Shown: positions 50,622-61,014 of the stretch, piece after piece
Layout of the letters: every line of letters starts with the position of its first letter
Numbering within the stretch: the stretch's first letter is position 1
Source: Maribacter orientalis
GTDB lineage: Bacteria; Bacteroidota; Bacteroidia; Flavobacteriales; Flavobacteriaceae
DNA length: 64,000 bases
Direction: 5' to 3'
Assembly: GCF_900109345.1 (NCBI RefSeq)
Contig: NZ_FNZN01000004.1
Span: 310,001-374,000, forward strand
Made by a program: the position numbers and the translations under genes
The notes under the pieces: generated by a model
What the model saw: only the letters and a program-made list of their open reading frames with translations
What the model was told of the DNA's origin: nothing
The model's database searches: none

Positions 50622-52700
50622 ATGTCCGATATTAAATCACCCTCTAGATATACGATTACTGCTGCCTTACCTTATACGAATGGTCCAATACACATTGGTC
50701 ATTTAGCTGGCGTTTATGTACCCGCAGATATTTACGCTCGTTACCTAAGATTAACCGGTAAAGATGTTGCATTTGTTTGTGGTAGCGATGAACATGGCGT
50801 AGCCATTTCAATGAAAGCTAAAAAAGAGGGCGTAACCCCAAAAGATATTATCGATAAATACCACGCGATAATTAAGCAGTCTTTCTTGGATTTCGGAATT
50901 ACGTTCGATAACTATTCTAGAACATCTGCACCTATACATCATGAAACAGCATCAGAATTCTTTGTTAAGCTTTACGAAAAAGGAGATTTTATAGAAGAAA
51001 CTACCGCGCAGTTATTTGATGAGGAAGCCCAGCAGTTTTTAGCAGATCGTTTTGTAATAGGTACCTGTCCCAAATGTGGCAATGAAGAAGCGTATGGCGA
51101 TCAGTGTGAAAATTGTGGGTCTAGCTTAAATGCGACCGATTTAATAAATCCCAAATCAACTATAACAGGGACAATACCGACCACTAAAGAAACGAAACAC
51201 TGGTTTTTGCCTTTAGATCGTTATGAAGAATTTTTAAAAAATTGGATTCTTAAAGGGCATAAAGACGATTGGAAGCCAAATGTATACGGACAATGTAAAT
51301 CATGGATCGATGGCGGGCTAGAACCAAGAGCTGTTACCAGAGATTTAGATTGGGGTATACCTGTACCAGTGGAAGGTGGTGAAGGCAAAGTATTGTATGT
51401 ATGGTTTGATGCACCTATCGGATACATTTCATCTACCAAAGAATGGGCAGCCCGTGAAGGTAAAGATTGGGAACCCTATTGGAAAGACAAAGACACCAAA
51501 TTGGTTCATTTCATTGGGAAGGATAATATCGTTTTTCACTGTATTATTTTCCCTTCAATGCTGAAAGCAGAAGGAAGTTATATTTTACCAGATAATGTAC
51601 CTGCCAACGAATTTTTAAATTTAGAAGGCAACAAACTATCCACTTCTAAAAACTGGGCAGTTTGGTTACACGAATACTTAATTGATTTTCCAGAATTGCA
51701 AGATTCGTTACGTTATACGTTAACAGCGAATGCACCAGAAACTAAGGATAACGATTTCACTTGGAAAGATTTCCAAGCCCGTAATAACAATGAATTGGTT
51801 GCTATTTTCGGGAATTTCATAAATCGGGTAGTAGTATTGACCAATAAATATTATAATGGAAAAGTGCCCGATGTTGGCAGTTTATCTGAAGTTGACACAG
51901 AAACACTTGAGCAACTTAGTAAATTTCCAGATACCATATCCAGTTCTATAGAACGCTATCGATTTAGAGAGGCCGGACAAGAATTAATGAACCTGGCTCG
52001 TTTAGGAAACAAATATTTAGCCGATGCAGAACCTTGGAAGGTTATTAAGGTTGACGAAGAACGTGTAAAAACGATCATGAACGTAGCCTTGCAAATTGCT
52101 GCTGGTTTAGCTGTATTAAGCGAACCATTTTTACCATTTACCTCTGCTAAACTTAAAAATATACTCCATATCAACTTGAACTCTATAAAAGGCCTAAGTT
52201 GGGAATCAGTTTCATCTGCCGAAGCTTTGCTTTCAGAAGACCATCAAATCAACCAAGCAGAATTACTTTTTAGAAAAATTGAGGATAGTGAAATTCAGGC
52301 ACAATTAGACAAGTTGGAGGCCACCAAAAAAGCGAACGCGAACGAAAATAAAAAACTAATGCTCCAAAAAGACACTATTACCTTTGATGATTTTTCTAAG
52401 CTAGACATGCGTGTAGGTACCATCATCGAAGCCGAAAAAATGGCTAAGGCCAAAAAGCTTTTAGTTTTAAAAGTAGATACCGGTTTAGATGTACGCACTA
52501 TAGTTTCCGGTATTGCAGAAAGCTTTACTCCAGAAGAGATTGTTGGAAAAAAAGTAACGGTATTAATCAATTTAGCACCTCGTGCCCTTCGTGGCGTAGA
52601 TAGTGAAGGAATGATTTTAATGACCGAAAATACCGATGGAAAATTGGTATTCGTGAATCCTGATGAAGATGGAGTTGGGAATGGGGAAGGAATAAACTAA
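50622..52700 (+). CDS. metG: Methionyl-tRNA synthetase with C-terminal tRNA-binding domain
   Basis: A 692-aa class I synthetase from ATG 50622 (an in-frame TTG at 50619 is ignored). It has [16 protein letters not shown] (HIGH), the zinc-binding [19 protein letters not shown] (four Cys), and the KLSTSKNW form of KMSKS. The C-terminal ~110 residues are the EMAPII/Trbp111-type tRNA-binding and dimerisation domain ([36 protein letters not shown]). It is followed by tex (30-bp gap), in a probable operon with tex and the AcuC-like gene. Confidence 0.97.
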   Translation: MSDIKSPSRYTITAALPYTNGPIHIGHLAGVYVPADIYARYLRLTGKDVAFVCGSDEHGVAISMKAKKEGVTPKDIIDKYHAIIKQSFLDFGITFDNYSRTSAPIHHETASEFFVKLYEKGDFIEETTAQLFDEEAQQFLADRFVIGTCPKCGNEEAYGDQCENCGSSLNATDLINPKSTITGTIPTTKETKHWFLPLDRYEEFLKNWILKGHKDDWKPNVYGQCKSWIDGGLEPRAVTRDLDWGIPVPVEGGEGKVLYVWFDAPIGYISSTKEWAAREGKDWEPYWKDKDTKLVHFIGKDNIVFHCIIFPSMLKAEGSYILPDNVPANEFLNLEGNKLSTSKNWAVWLHEYLIDFPELQDSLRYTLTANAPETKDNDFTWKDFQARNNNELVAIFGNFINRVVVLTNKYYNGKVPDVGSLSEVDTETLEQLSKFPDTISSSIERYRFREAGQELMNLARLGNKYLADAEPWKVIKVDEERVKTIMNVALQIAAGLAVLSEPFLPFTSAKLKNILHINLNSIKGLSWESVSSAEALLSEDHQINQAELLFRKIEDSEIQAQLDKLEATKKANANENKKLMLQKDTITFDDFSKLDMRVGTIIEAEKMAKAKKLLVLKVDTGLDVRTIVSGIAESFTPEEIVGKKVTVLINLAPRALRGVDSEGMILMTENTDGKLVFVNPDEDGVGNGEGIN

Positions 52701-52730
52701 TTACCTCTCCTAAAAATTATCACAATACAA

Positions 52731-54872
52731 ATGGCAAAATTGGAATCGGCCCAACTAGTTGGCTATATATTAAAACACACGCAACTCCCAGAAAAAGGAG
52801 TGAAAAACACGATTGAACTTTTAAATGAGGATTGTACAATCCCATTTATTTCAAGGTATCGAAAAGAGAAAACAGGCAATCTTGACGAAGTTCAAGTTGG
52901 CGCCATAGTACAGTTTAAAGAACAGTTTGAATCACTAGAGAAACGTAAAAAAGCTATCATTAAAGCTGTTGAGGAACAAGATGCCTTAACTCCTGAACTT
53001 CGTATTAAATTTGAAACTGCAGAAGATATCACGCAGTTAGAAGACCTTTACCTCCCCTTCAAAAAGAGTATAAAAACCAAAGCAGAAGTAGCCCGTAAAA
53101 ACGGACTTGAACCTTTGGCAAAAATCATCATGGCACAACGAAATGATGATATTGAATTTACAGCATCCAAGTATCTCAATAACGATGTAGAAAACGAAGA
53201 TGATGCCCTTGAAGGTGCTCGACATATTATTTCTGAATGGATTAACGAACGAACGGATATTAGAAGTCAAATACGCTCTCAATTAGCCCGTTTCGCAATT
53301 ATTTCCACAAAGGTTATTTCCACCAAAAAAAAAGACGAAAAAGCACAGAAGTATCGCGATTATTTTGATTGGAGCGAGCCTTTGAATAAATGCCCATCAC
53401 ACCGATTTTTAGCTTTTTTACGAGCCGAGTCGGAGAAATTTATCCGCGTGAAAATTGAGTTGGATGACGAACGATTATTAGACCGAATTGAAAATAGAAT
53501 TATCAAATCTAATAACGCTTGCGCTAAACAAATTAAATTGGCACTAGCCGATGCCTATAAAAGATTATTATTTCCATCATTATCCAACGAACTATTAAAA
53601 GCTGCAAAAGAAAAGGCAGATGATGAGGCTATCAGTGTATTTTCCAATAATCTAAGACAATTGCTATTAGGAGCTCCTTTGGGAGAAAAACGTATACTTG
53701 CTATTGACCCAGGTTTTAAATCGGGCTGTAAGGTAGTATGTTTAGATGCTCAAAGTAATTTAGTGCATAATGAAAATATCTATCCGCATGCACCTCAAAA
53801 TGATGTAAGCGGTGCAATTAAAAAATTAAGTTCGTTAGTTAATGCCTATAAAATTGAAGCTATCGCCATAGGAAATGGCACAGCATCTAGAGAGACCGAA
53901 CATCTTGTCAAAAAAGTGATATTCAATAATCCGGTTGAAGTATTTGTAGTCAGCGAAGCTGGGGCATCTATTTATTCGGCATCCAAGATTGCACGTGATG
54001 AATTTCCAAATTATGATGTTACCGTACGTGGCGCAGTTTCTATCGGTAGACGTTTGGCCGACCCACTTGCAGAACTGGTTAAAATAGACCCGAAGTCTAT
54101 AGGTGTTGGCCAATATCAGCATGACGTAGATCAGACTAAACTAAAAAATTCGCTTGACGTCGTAGTAGAAAGTTGTGTAAACTCCATTGGAGTAAATATA
54201 AATACAGCCAGTGTTCCCTTATTAAGTTATGTTTCAGGTATCGGACCAAAATTGGCTGAAAACATTGTTATCCAAAGAAAAGAAAAAGGCGCATTCAAAA
54301 GCAGAAAAGAAATCATGGATGTACCTCGCTTAGGAGGTAAAGCCTTTGAACAAGGAGCTGCATTTTTACGAATAAAAGATGCTGATAACCCTTTAGATGA
54401 TTCTGCGGTACATCCAGAAAGCTATGCTATTGTTAAGCAAATGGCTAAAGATAAAGGCACCGAAATTCTATCCTTAATCGGCAACAAATCGTTACTTAAG
54501 GAGATAGAATTAAAAAAATATTGCACCGAAAATGTTGGTCTACCAACCTTAGAGGATATCCGTTCAGAATTAGAAAAACCTGGATTAGACCGCCGAGAAA
54601 AAGCGAAAGTTTTTACCTTCGACCAAAACATTAAATCGATTACTGATTTACATAGTGGTCAATTACTACCCGGTATCGTAAACAACATTACCAATTTTGG
54701 GTGTTTTGTAGATATCGGCATCAAAGAAAGCGGACTCATACATGTATCCAATCTTTCAGATTCTTTTGTTAAAGATGTTAATGAACATGTGCATTTGCAT
54801 CAGCAAATAATTGTGAAGGTTATAGATGTCGATGTACTTAGAAAGCGTATTCAGCTAAAGCTACACAAATAG
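52731..54872 (+). CDS. tex: Tex-like RNA-binding transcription accessory protein
   Basis: A 713-aa multidomain nucleic-acid-binding protein. The helical Tex_N region (~1-300) precedes the YqgF/RNase H-like domain (ILAIDPGFKSGCKVV, from about residue 322), helix-hairpin-helix motifs (VSGIGPKLAENIVIQRKEKG, VPRLGGKAFEQGAAFLRI) and a C-terminal S1 domain (GIVNNITNFGCFVDIGIKESGLIHVSNLSD). Tex binds RNA and influences transcription and stress survival in other bacteria. It is probably co-transcribed with metG (30 bp upstream) and the AcuC-like gene (8 bp downstream). Confidence 0.95.
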   Translation: MAKLESAQLVGYILKHTQLPEKGVKNTIELLNEDCTIPFISRYRKEKTGNLDEVQVGAIVQFKEQFESLEKRKKAIIKAVEEQDALTPELRIKFETAEDITQLEDLYLPFKKSIKTKAEVARKNGLEPLAKIIMAQRNDDIEFTASKYLNNDVENEDDALEGARHIISEWINERTDIRSQIRSQLARFAIISTKVISTKKKDEKAQKYRDYFDWSEPLNKCPSHRFLAFLRAESEKFIRVKIELDDERLLDRIENRIIKSNNACAKQIKLALADAYKRLLFPSLSNELLKAAKEKADDEAISVFSNNLRQLLLGAPLGEKRILAIDPGFKSGCKVVCLDAQSNLVHNENIYPHAPQNDVSGAIKKLSSLVNAYKIEAIAIGNGTASRETEHLVKKVIFNNPVEVFVVSEAGASIYSASKIARDEFPNYDVTVRGAVSIGRRLADPLAELVKIDPKSIGVGQYQHDVDQTKLKNSLDVVVESCVNSIGVNINTASVPLLSYVSGIGPKLAENIVIQRKEKGAFKSRKEIMDVPRLGGKAFEQGAAFLRIKDADNPLDDSAVHPESYAIVKQMAKDKGTEILSLIGNKSLLKEIELKKYCTENVGLPTLEDIRSELEKPGLDRREKAKVFTFDQNIKSITDLHSGQLLPGIVNNITNFGCFVDIGIKESGLIHVSNLSDSFVKDVNEHVHLHQQIIVKVIDVDVLRKRIQLKLHK

Positions 54873-54880
54873 ACCAGCTA

Positions 54881-55783
54881 ATGCTTAAAATAGCCTACCA
54901 TCCCATTTATAAACATCCATTACCAGAGAGGCATCGTTTTCCAATGATAAAATATGAGCTTTTGCCTCAGCAATTGCTTCACGAAGGAACGTGTACAGAA
55001 GCTAACTTTTTCGAACCTGAAATTCCTAATGACAAGTATATTGTAGCCGTTCACGATCCTGAATATTTTTACGATTTGTTGAATATGATGATTTCAGCAA
55101 AAATGTCACGAAAAATAGGGTTTCCCCTTTCAGAAGATTTAGTGGAACGAGAACGGATTATTGCAGACGGCACCATAAAAGGATGTGAATTCGCATTAAA
55201 GTACGGCATTGCGATGAATATTGCCGGAGGTACGCATCATGCATACAGTGATCACGGGGAAGCTTTTTGTATGTTAAATGACCAAGCCATTGGCGCAAAA
55301 TACCTATTGAGCAAAGGGCTAGCAAAAAAAATACTCATTGTAGATTTAGATGTTCACCAAGGTAATGGAACCGCTGAAATTTTTCAAAATGACAGCTCAG
55401 TTTTTACCTTTTCAATGCATGGAGAAGGAAATTATCCATTTAAAAAAGAACAATCAAATTTAGATATTCCATTACCTAAAGGTACAGATGATAAAACATA
55501 CCTCTCCGTTCTAAAAGAGAACTTACCTAAATTAATTGACGCAGTACAACCAGATTTTATCTTTTACCTAAGTGGTGTTGATGTTCTTGAAAGTGATAAA
55601 TTAGGCACCTTGAGTTTGACATTAAATGGATGCAAAAAACGAGATGAATATGTACTCGACACATGCCTAAAATTAAAAATCCCTGTGCAATGTAGTATGG
55701 GTGGTGGATATTCCGAAGACATTAAAATTATTGTGGAAGCACATGCCAATACGTTTCGGTTAGCGCAAACTTTATACTTTTAG
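54881..55783 (+). CDS. Histone deacetylase superfamily (AcuC-like) protein
   Basis: A 300-aa zinc-dependent deacetylase of the arginase/HDAC fold. Active-site elements are GGTHHAYSDHGEAFCMLND (catalytic His119-His120), VDLDVHQGNG (zinc ligands Asp157, His159) and YLSGVDVLESD with the third ligand Asp. A C-terminal CSMGGGYS stretch supplies the family Gly loop. The class acts on acetyl-lysine proteins, acetylpolyamines or acetoin-related substrates; AcuC regulates acetyl-CoA synthetase. The tail of tex precedes it by 8 bp, so it is likely in the metG-tex operon. The partner acetyltransferase is unknown. Confidence 0.9.
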   Translation: MLKIAYHPIYKHPLPERHRFPMIKYELLPQQLLHEGTCTEANFFEPEIPNDKYIVAVHDPEYFYDLLNMMISAKMSRKIGFPLSEDLVERERIIADGTIKGCEFALKYGIAMNIAGGTHHAYSDHGEAFCMLNDQAIGAKYLLSKGLAKKILIVDLDVHQGNGTAEIFQNDSSVFTFSMHGEGNYPFKKEQSNLDIPLPKGTDDKTYLSVLKENLPKLIDAVQPDFIFYLSGVDVLESDKLGTLSLTLNGCKKRDEYVLDTCLKLKIPVQCSMGGGYSEDIKIIVEAHANTFRLAQTLYF

Positions 55784-55861
55784 AAAAATCCTTTTCTATT
55801 TGAACTCAAAATTAATGGTTACCGATTATTTTTAAAGTCGACAGAAGTTTAAATTTGTTGT

Positions 55862-56695
55862 ATGAAAAAGATAGTAACACTCTTATTCCTAATCTGTTGT
55901 TCATTTTTACCTGCCCAAGAGGCAAGTAAAGATTCGTCTCAGACCCGTTGGAATATGTTCACCTACGATGTTGGCACTATGGTCAAAGGTGTAGGATATT
56001 CATATGCACGTCCTTTACATTGGCAAGGCAAACAATGGGCCCAATTCGGTGCTGTTGTTAGTGGCACCGGCTTAATATATTTAGCCGATGATAACACTTC
56101 GAGATTCATTAGAAATAATAGGGAAGGCATTCCAAAATTCCTACGTGATTATGGAGAGATCTATGGAAGTCCAGAAAATAATTATATCGCCACATCTGGG
56201 GTTTACTTTGCCGGATTGATTACAAAAAATGAAAAATTACGGCGTACAGGGGTGTTATTAATTTCTTCGGCAACTTCTGCCGGACTTTTACAACAAGTGT
56301 TAAAGTCAATTGTAGGCAGGGCAAGACCTTTGGCTAATTTAGGTAAGGATACATTTGACCCTTTTAATTCAAGTAGAAACTTTCACTCTTTTCCATCAGG
56401 GCATGCTCTGTTGGCTTTTACCAATGCGTATGCCATTGCAAAACAATTTAAAAATCCGTGGGTAAAAGCAGGTATTTATACCGTGGGTACCATACCTGGT
56501 ATATCGAGAGTTTGGGATGGTCAACATTGGTTAAGCGATATGGTTTTTGCATTCGCAATAAGTATAGCTACTGTGGAATCAATAGATAGATATCTGGACA
56601 AAAAATATGACGAGAAATATAACAACCTACAAAAATTGGTGAGTTGGAATCTAAATTTTGGTCCGGGTCAAATGGGTGTAACGATTAATTTCTAA
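55862..56695 (+). CDS. PAP2-family membrane phosphatase
   Basis: A 277-aa exported or membrane protein with an N-terminal signal peptide (MKKIVTLLFLICCSFLPAQ). It carries the complete PAP2 signature: KSIVGRARPL (first motif), FPSGHALLAF (second) and SRVWDGQHWLSDMVFA (third, with catalytic His and Asp). The family dephosphorylates phosphatidate, undecaprenyl pyrophosphate or lipid A. The extra N-terminal signal and C-terminal tail suggest a periplasmic or outer-membrane variant. The gene is alone with a 78-bp gap on the left and an 89-bp gap on the right. Confidence 0.92.
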   Translation: MKKIVTLLFLICCSFLPAQEASKDSSQTRWNMFTYDVGTMVKGVGYSYARPLHWQGKQWAQFGAVVSGTGLIYLADDNTSRFIRNNREGIPKFLRDYGEIYGSPENNYIATSGVYFAGLITKNEKLRRTGVLLISSATSAGLLQQVLKSIVGRARPLANLGKDTFDPFNSSRNFHSFPSGHALLAFTNAYAIAKQFKNPWVKAGIYTVGTIPGISRVWDGQHWLSDMVFAFAISIATVESIDRYLDKKYDEKYNNLQKLVSWNLNFGPGQMGVTINF

Positions 56696-56784
56696 CGTCG
56701 TTTAATTGAATCACTCGTTAAAAATTACTGTTGAAGTTTGACAAAACTTTGAGTACTTTAGTCAAGCATCTAAAAACTCAACCA

Positions 56785-58071
56785 ATGAAAACTTTCATCA
56801 ATTTTTTCTTCGCATTTTTCACCCTGTTGTCCATTGCCCAAACATCCTCTCTTCAAAAATCTCCGATATTAACAGAAGGAAATGCAAAAGACGTAGGCAT
56901 GTCAGCAGAGCGTCTTTCAAAAATAGACGCCATGATCTCAGCAGAAGTTACTAATGGCAATATCCCTGGGGCTGTTGCTCTAATTGCACGTAATGGTAAG
57001 ATTGTTTTTTATAATGCCTATGGAATGGCAGACAATGAAGCAAATATTCCGATGAATAAGGATGCCGTTTTTCGTATTGCATCTCAAACAAAAGCAATAA
57101 CTTCAACAGCCGTAATGATGCTTTGGGAAGAAGGTCAATTTCAGTTAGATGATAATATATCTAAATATATTCCAGAATTCGGTGAAGCACAAATTCTAGA
57201 TACCTTTAATGAAACCGATGGCACTTACACTACCAAACCTGCGAAAAATCAAATTACCATACGAGATTTATTGACGCATACTTCTGGAATCGGTTATGGC
57301 GTAATTGATGGAGATGAGCGATTTAAGAAAATATATGCAAAAGCAAGTGTTACCGACCTATTTACAACAGAAAATATTACCATTGCGGAAAGCGTAAAAA
57401 AATTGGCAAAACTACCCTTACATCATGAACCGGGAGAAGCATTCACCTATAGCGAAGGTTTAGATGTTTTAGGATATTTTATCGAAGTAATTTCTGGTGT
57501 ACCATTTGATGAATTTTTAAAAACAAGAATCTTCGAACCACTTAACATGAAAGATACTTGGTTCTACCAACCGAAAGAAAACTATAATAGATTGGTAGCT
57601 GTACAAAAAAAAGAAAATGAAAAATGGATAAAATACCCTGTCACCTTTTACGACACAGACTATCCTATAAAAGGTGCAAAAACGTTCTTTTCTGGTGGTG
57701 CTGGCCTTTCAAGCACAGCCAAAGACTACGCTACATTTTTACAGATGTATCTAAACGAGGGAGAACTGAATGGAGTGCGATTATTAAGTAGAACCACGGT
57801 AAGAAGTATTTTAGGTAATCAAATAGGAGCTATTTGGGATGGTCCCAAATACCACGGACTAGCATTTTCAGTAGTAAATGAAAAAGGTGAAATTTCAGGT
57901 GGTCTAGGTAGTGACGGAACATTTGAATGGGGCGGTTATTTTAATACCCAATATTTTGCAGATCCAAAAGAAGAAATTATTGGAATTTTAATGAAACAGA
58001 CCCAAGGCCCAGTAGATGATAATACCTCTTGGAAATTTAAGCAAATGCTCTTTTCTAGCATTGATGATTAA
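56785..58071 (+). CDS. Class C beta-lactamase-type serine hydrolase, secreted
   Basis: A 428-aa hydrolase from the ATG at 56785 (the upstream TTG at 56731 would add a polar extension). MKTFINFFFAFFTLLSIAQ is a Sec signal peptide without a lipobox. The SxxK is Ser100-Gln-Thr-Lys103 in IASQTKAIT; Tyr222 in FTYSEGLDVLGYF is the second motif; HTSGIGYG and GGAGLSSTAKDYATFLQMYL are family motifs. It is a paralogue of the lipoprotein at 42157-43425, with similar layout but weak sequence identity. Likely esterase or D-peptidase activity; not necessarily a true beta-lactamase. It converges with recQ, 5 bp apart. Confidence 0.9.
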   Translation: MKTFINFFFAFFTLLSIAQTSSLQKSPILTEGNAKDVGMSAERLSKIDAMISAEVTNGNIPGAVALIARNGKIVFYNAYGMADNEANIPMNKDAVFRIASQTKAITSTAVMMLWEEGQFQLDDNISKYIPEFGEAQILDTFNETDGTYTTKPAKNQITIRDLLTHTSGIGYGVIDGDERFKKIYAKASVTDLFTTENITIAESVKKLAKLPLHHEPGEAFTYSEGLDVLGYFIEVISGVPFDEFLKTRIFEPLNMKDTWFYQPKENYNRLVAVQKKENEKWIKYPVTFYDTDYPIKGAKTFFSGGAGLSSTAKDYATFLQMYLNEGELNGVRLLSRTTVRSILGNQIGAIWDGPKYHGLAFSVVNEKGEISGGLGSDGTFEWGGYFNTQYFADPKEEIIGILMKQTQGPVDDNTSWKFKQMLFSSIDD

Positions 58072-58076
58072 AAACT

Positions 58077-60170
58077 TTAAGAATCTAACAAATACAATCC
58101 GAATTTAATTTTCCAATACGGCATTTGTTCTTCAAAAAATTCAAAATAGTCTTTTAGTCCATTGGCATCAATCAACTCTGATTTAGCCTTCTCAATTTTG
58201 GCGATTTCATCTGCGCTAACGAATTGAGTCAAATCTAGTTCTTCACCTTCCGCATGTTTTTTCATAAGGTGACCATAAATGGTATTCTCAGAAAGGTTTC
58301 TTGCGGTTGCGATTTCAGAAACTGTTAAACCGTCAGAGAATAAATCGAACGTTTGCTCGTGCGTCGCTCTTTTTGATTTTTTGGTTGGCGCATATTTGGC
58401 AATTTCCTTTATAAATACATCAGCGTATTTTTCTAATTTTGCCTGCCCTACACCAGACACCTCCATGAATTCTTTTTCATTTTTAGGCATCTTGAGTTCC
58501 ATATCCTTTAAACTGGCATCACCAAAAACAACATAAGCTGGCACGCCCTGATCCTCGGCAATTCGCTGCCGTAACATGCGAAGCTTTTCGAAAAGCCCTG
58601 TTTTTGGAGTTTTGGCTTTGGCAGTACTTTTCTTCTTTTCCTTTTCAGTTTGCAATACTGCCAATTGAATCTTTTTATTGGAAAATAGTACTTCTTTAGC
58701 CAATGGCGTCAAACCCAATCTGGCACCTTCCCTAAAATTAATCTCCAACACGCCTTGGTTCAATAACTGAATTACATACTGTTGTAAGTCTAACCAAGAA
58801 ACATCTTTAATAGCGCCATATGTTTTAATATTTTGATATCCTCGTTCTAATACTTGGGCATTCTGTGCTCCTCTTAAGACATCGATAACCATACCCATAG
58901 GTTCACGTTCACGTAATCGAGCAACCCCAGAGCATACTTTTTGAGCTAATAATGTAGCATCAAAATATGCTGGTGGACTCGCACAGATGTCGCAATTACC
59001 ACATCCTATGGTAACTTGCTCTCCAAAGTAGTTTAACAATGCAATTCGACGGCAACTCAATGCCTCTGCAAATTGCTGCATCCGTTCTAATTTGGCATAT
59101 TCTACATCTGCATTTTCACTTTGCGTGATAAATCGGCGTAGCTGAGCTACATCGGCAAAACTGTAAAACAGCAAGGCATGGGCAGGAAGACCATCTCGAC
59201 CACCTCGACCTATTTCTTGATAGTATCCTTCGATATTCTTCGGAAGATTATAATGAATTACCCAACGTACATTACTCTTATCGATTCCCATACCAAAAGC
59301 AATTGTTGCCGCAATGATGGGAACTCTATCTGTAATGAATTCTTCTTGTACTTTAGACCGTTCTTCAGATGACAAACCTGCATGATAGGCCTTAGCTTTG
59401 AAACCGGCCTTTTGCAACTTTTCAGCAATGGATTCCGTACTTTTTCGGCTCAAACAATAAATGATTCCGCTTTCATTGGGGCGGTCTTCCAAAAAATCGA
59501 GTATATGTTTAATTCGGTCTTGCGCAGGTTTAACATCTAGATATAAATTAGGCCTATTAAAGGACGCCAAATGTCGTTCTGCATTCGGAATCTTCAATTG
59601 GTCGGCAATATCATCTTGTGTAGTTCGATCAGCGGTTGCTGTAAGTGCCATTACAGGTATATTCGGAAAACGCTTTTTTAAACTACCCAACTGTGTATAG
59701 GCAGGTCTAAAATCATGACCCCATGAAGAAATACAATGTGCTTCATCTACTGCAAATAGGCTAATTTTCAAGTTTTCTAAAATAGAGTCAAAGAATCCTA
59801 AGCTTTCTGGAGCAACATAGAACAGTTTCAATTCGCCCTTTTCTAATTGCTGTAAAATTGCCTGACGAGTTTCTTCTGATTGAGAACTATTGTAATATGC
59901 AGCTGCAATACCATTGGCCTGCAGAACATCAACCTGGTCTTTCATTAAGGCAATCAAAGGTGAAATAACAATAGCCGTACCTTCCAAAGCTAAAGCCGTC
60001 AATTGATAACATAACGATTTTCCTCCCCCAGTCGGCATAATGGCCAACACATCTTTTTTGCTAAGGGCATCTTCTATTATTGCTAATTGATTTGGCTTAA
60101 AGGAATCATAGCCAAAATTGGTTTTTAATAAAGGAAGTAGTTCTTGTACTGTTGATATCATAGTGTGCAA
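58077..60170 (-). CDS. recQ: ATP-dependent DNA helicase RecQ
   Basis: A 697-aa SF2 helicase for recombination and repair. Walker A is [12 protein letters not shown] (45-56), the DEAH box 142-145, then [16 protein letters not shown], and [10 protein letters not shown] (motif VI). The RQC zinc site has four Cys ([24 protein letters not shown]). A HRDC domain ([32 protein letters not shown]) follows, and a C-terminal helix-turn-helix ([23 protein letters not shown]) ends the protein. The start could be ATG 60170 or 60161 (codon 4). It converges with the serine hydrolase gene. The upstream region contains the inverted repeats at 60196 and 60314. Confidence 0.96.
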   Translation of the reverse strand: MHTMISTVQELLPLLKTNFGYDSFKPNQLAIIEDALSKKDVLAIMPTGGGKSLCYQLTALALEGTAIVISPLIALMKDQVDVLQANGIAAAYYNSSQSEETRQAILQQLEKGELKLFYVAPESLGFFDSILENLKISLFAVDEAHCISSWGHDFRPAYTQLGSLKKRFPNIPVMALTATADRTTQDDIADQLKIPNAERHLASFNRPNLYLDVKPAQDRIKHILDFLEDRPNESGIIYCLSRKSTESIAEKLQKAGFKAKAYHAGLSSEERSKVQEEFITDRVPIIAATIAFGMGIDKSNVRWVIHYNLPKNIEGYYQEIGRGGRDGLPAHALLFYSFADVAQLRRFITQSENADVEYAKLERMQQFAEALSCRRIALLNYFGEQVTIGCGNCDICASPPAYFDATLLAQKVCSGVARLREREPMGMVIDVLRGAQNAQVLERGYQNIKTYGAIKDVSWLDLQQYVIQLLNQGVLEINFREGARLGLTPLAKEVLFSNKKIQLAVLQTEKEKKKSTAKAKTPKTGLFEKLRMLRQRIAEDQGVPAYVVFGDASLKDMELKMPKNEKEFMEVSGVGQAKLEKYADVFIKEIAKYAPTKKSKRATHEQTFDLFSDGLTVSEIATARNLSENTIYGHLMKKHAEGEELDLTQFVSADEIAKIEKAKSELIDANGLKDYFEFFEEQMPYWKIKFGLYLLDS

Positions 60171-60195
60171 AAATAGGAAGTTTAAATACCATTAA

Positions 60196-60221
60196 GGTCT
60201 TCGACTGCGCTCAGACTGACA
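60196..60221 (+). repeat. Flavobacterial TTCGACTGCGCT-type repeat, left copy
   Basis: The core CTTCGACTGCGCT (13 nt) followed by CAGACTGACA is the typical interspersed palindromic-type sequence of this phylum. An inverted partner lies at 60314-60338, 92 bp away, in the recQ-ssb gap. Confidence 0.7.
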
Positions 60222-60313
60222 TTAATAATTCGAATTCAGTTTTTTTAATTAGGTAATAGATATTCAGCTCCTTTAAATAAGGGATTTATTACCAAACAAA
60301 TTACTTTTAAGAA

Positions 60314-60338
60314 TGTCATCTTAAGCGCAGTCGAAGGC
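60314..60338 (-). repeat. Flavobacterial TTCGACTGCGCT-type repeat, right inverted copy
   Basis: Read on the minus strand it begins with CCTTCGACTGCGCT and ends with TGACA, giving a 13-nt exact match to the left copy. It lies 14 bp beyond the stop codon of ssb, so a large hairpin could form between recQ and ssb. Confidence 0.7.
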
Positions 60339-60352
60339 TTTTGAAGAAGTGA

Positions 60353-60685
60353 TTATTTCCCCAACATCAACAATTCATTACATCTAATTTCAGTGATATA
60401 TCGTTTCTCACCTTCTTTAGTTTCGTATGAGCGATGTGTAAGTTTCCCTTCGATAGCGACTTGCTTTCCTTTTGTCAAATAATTCTCTACAATTTCTGCA
60501 GTCTTTCCCCAAGCTACAATATTATGCCATTGCGTATCATCAACTTTTTCGCCTTTCGCATTTTTGAAGCTATCGGTAGTGGCAATTGAAAATTTTGCCA
60601 ATTTAGTCCCTCCTTCTAAGTTTACAATTTCTGGGTCCTGACCCAAGTTTCCAATCAACTGTACTTTGTTTTTTAGTGCGTTCAT
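60353..60685 (-). CDS. ssb: Short single-stranded DNA-binding protein without acidic tail
   Basis: A 110-aa OB-fold protein from ATG 60685; an upstream in-frame ATG at 60715 adds ten residues lacking in the family. It has the SSB core NKVQLIGNLGQDPEIVNLEGGTKLAKFSIATTDS, DTQWHNIVAWGKTAEIVENYLTKGKQVAIEGKLTHRSYETKEGEKRY and ends at MLGK. The acidic C-terminal partner-binding tip (DDDIPF-like) of the main SSB is missing, as is the linker. It is therefore a shortened paralogue, likely unable to recruit repair partners the same way. It lies upstream of recQ on the same strand. Confidence 0.9.
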   Translation of the reverse strand: MNALKNKVQLIGNLGQDPEIVNLEGGTKLAKFSIATTDSFKNAKGEKVDDTQWHNIVAWGKTAEIVENYLTKGKQVAIEGKLTHRSYETKEGEKRYITEIRCNELLMLGK

Positions 60686-60790
60686 CTTAAATAATTTTAT
60701 CGTTAAACAGTTCATACTATCAAGCCTCGTTGACTTGACACTGCAAACCTAAAACAGACTACAATTATTATTCGGCTTCTAAACACTTAC

Positions 60791-60820
60791 TATCGTTTGT
60801 TATCGTTTACAGTCGTTTGC
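60791..60820 (+). repeat. Three tandem 10-bp repeats upstream of ssb
   Basis: TATCGTTTGT, TATCGTTTAC and AGTCGTTTGC follow one another with a shared TCGTTT core and an exact 10-bp period, close to one helical turn. They lie about 106 bp upstream of the ssb ATG and ~195 bp before the esterase on the plus strand. The rest of the 60686-61014 gap is AT-rich; a single related TATCGTAAAC lies near 60968. This could be a regulator-binding site. Confidence 0.55.
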
Positions 60821-61014
60821 AAACTTTTATATAGCTTATTATCAATCATATATATTAAGTATCATACATCAAAAATATTTCAAATTAAATAAAATTGCGC
60901 CCTCTAAATGGTAATTAATCGCAAAGAATAAATTTTCAACTTATCAGAAAATGAAATAAATTTTAAAGTATCGTAAACATTATATATATTTAAGTGTAAT
61001 TTTAACACTTTAAC

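Noticed and set aside
60171-60352. CRISPR-like array in the recQ-ssb gap
   Set aside because: Only two inverted copies of a known flavobacterial repeat, no regular spacers and no cas genes.
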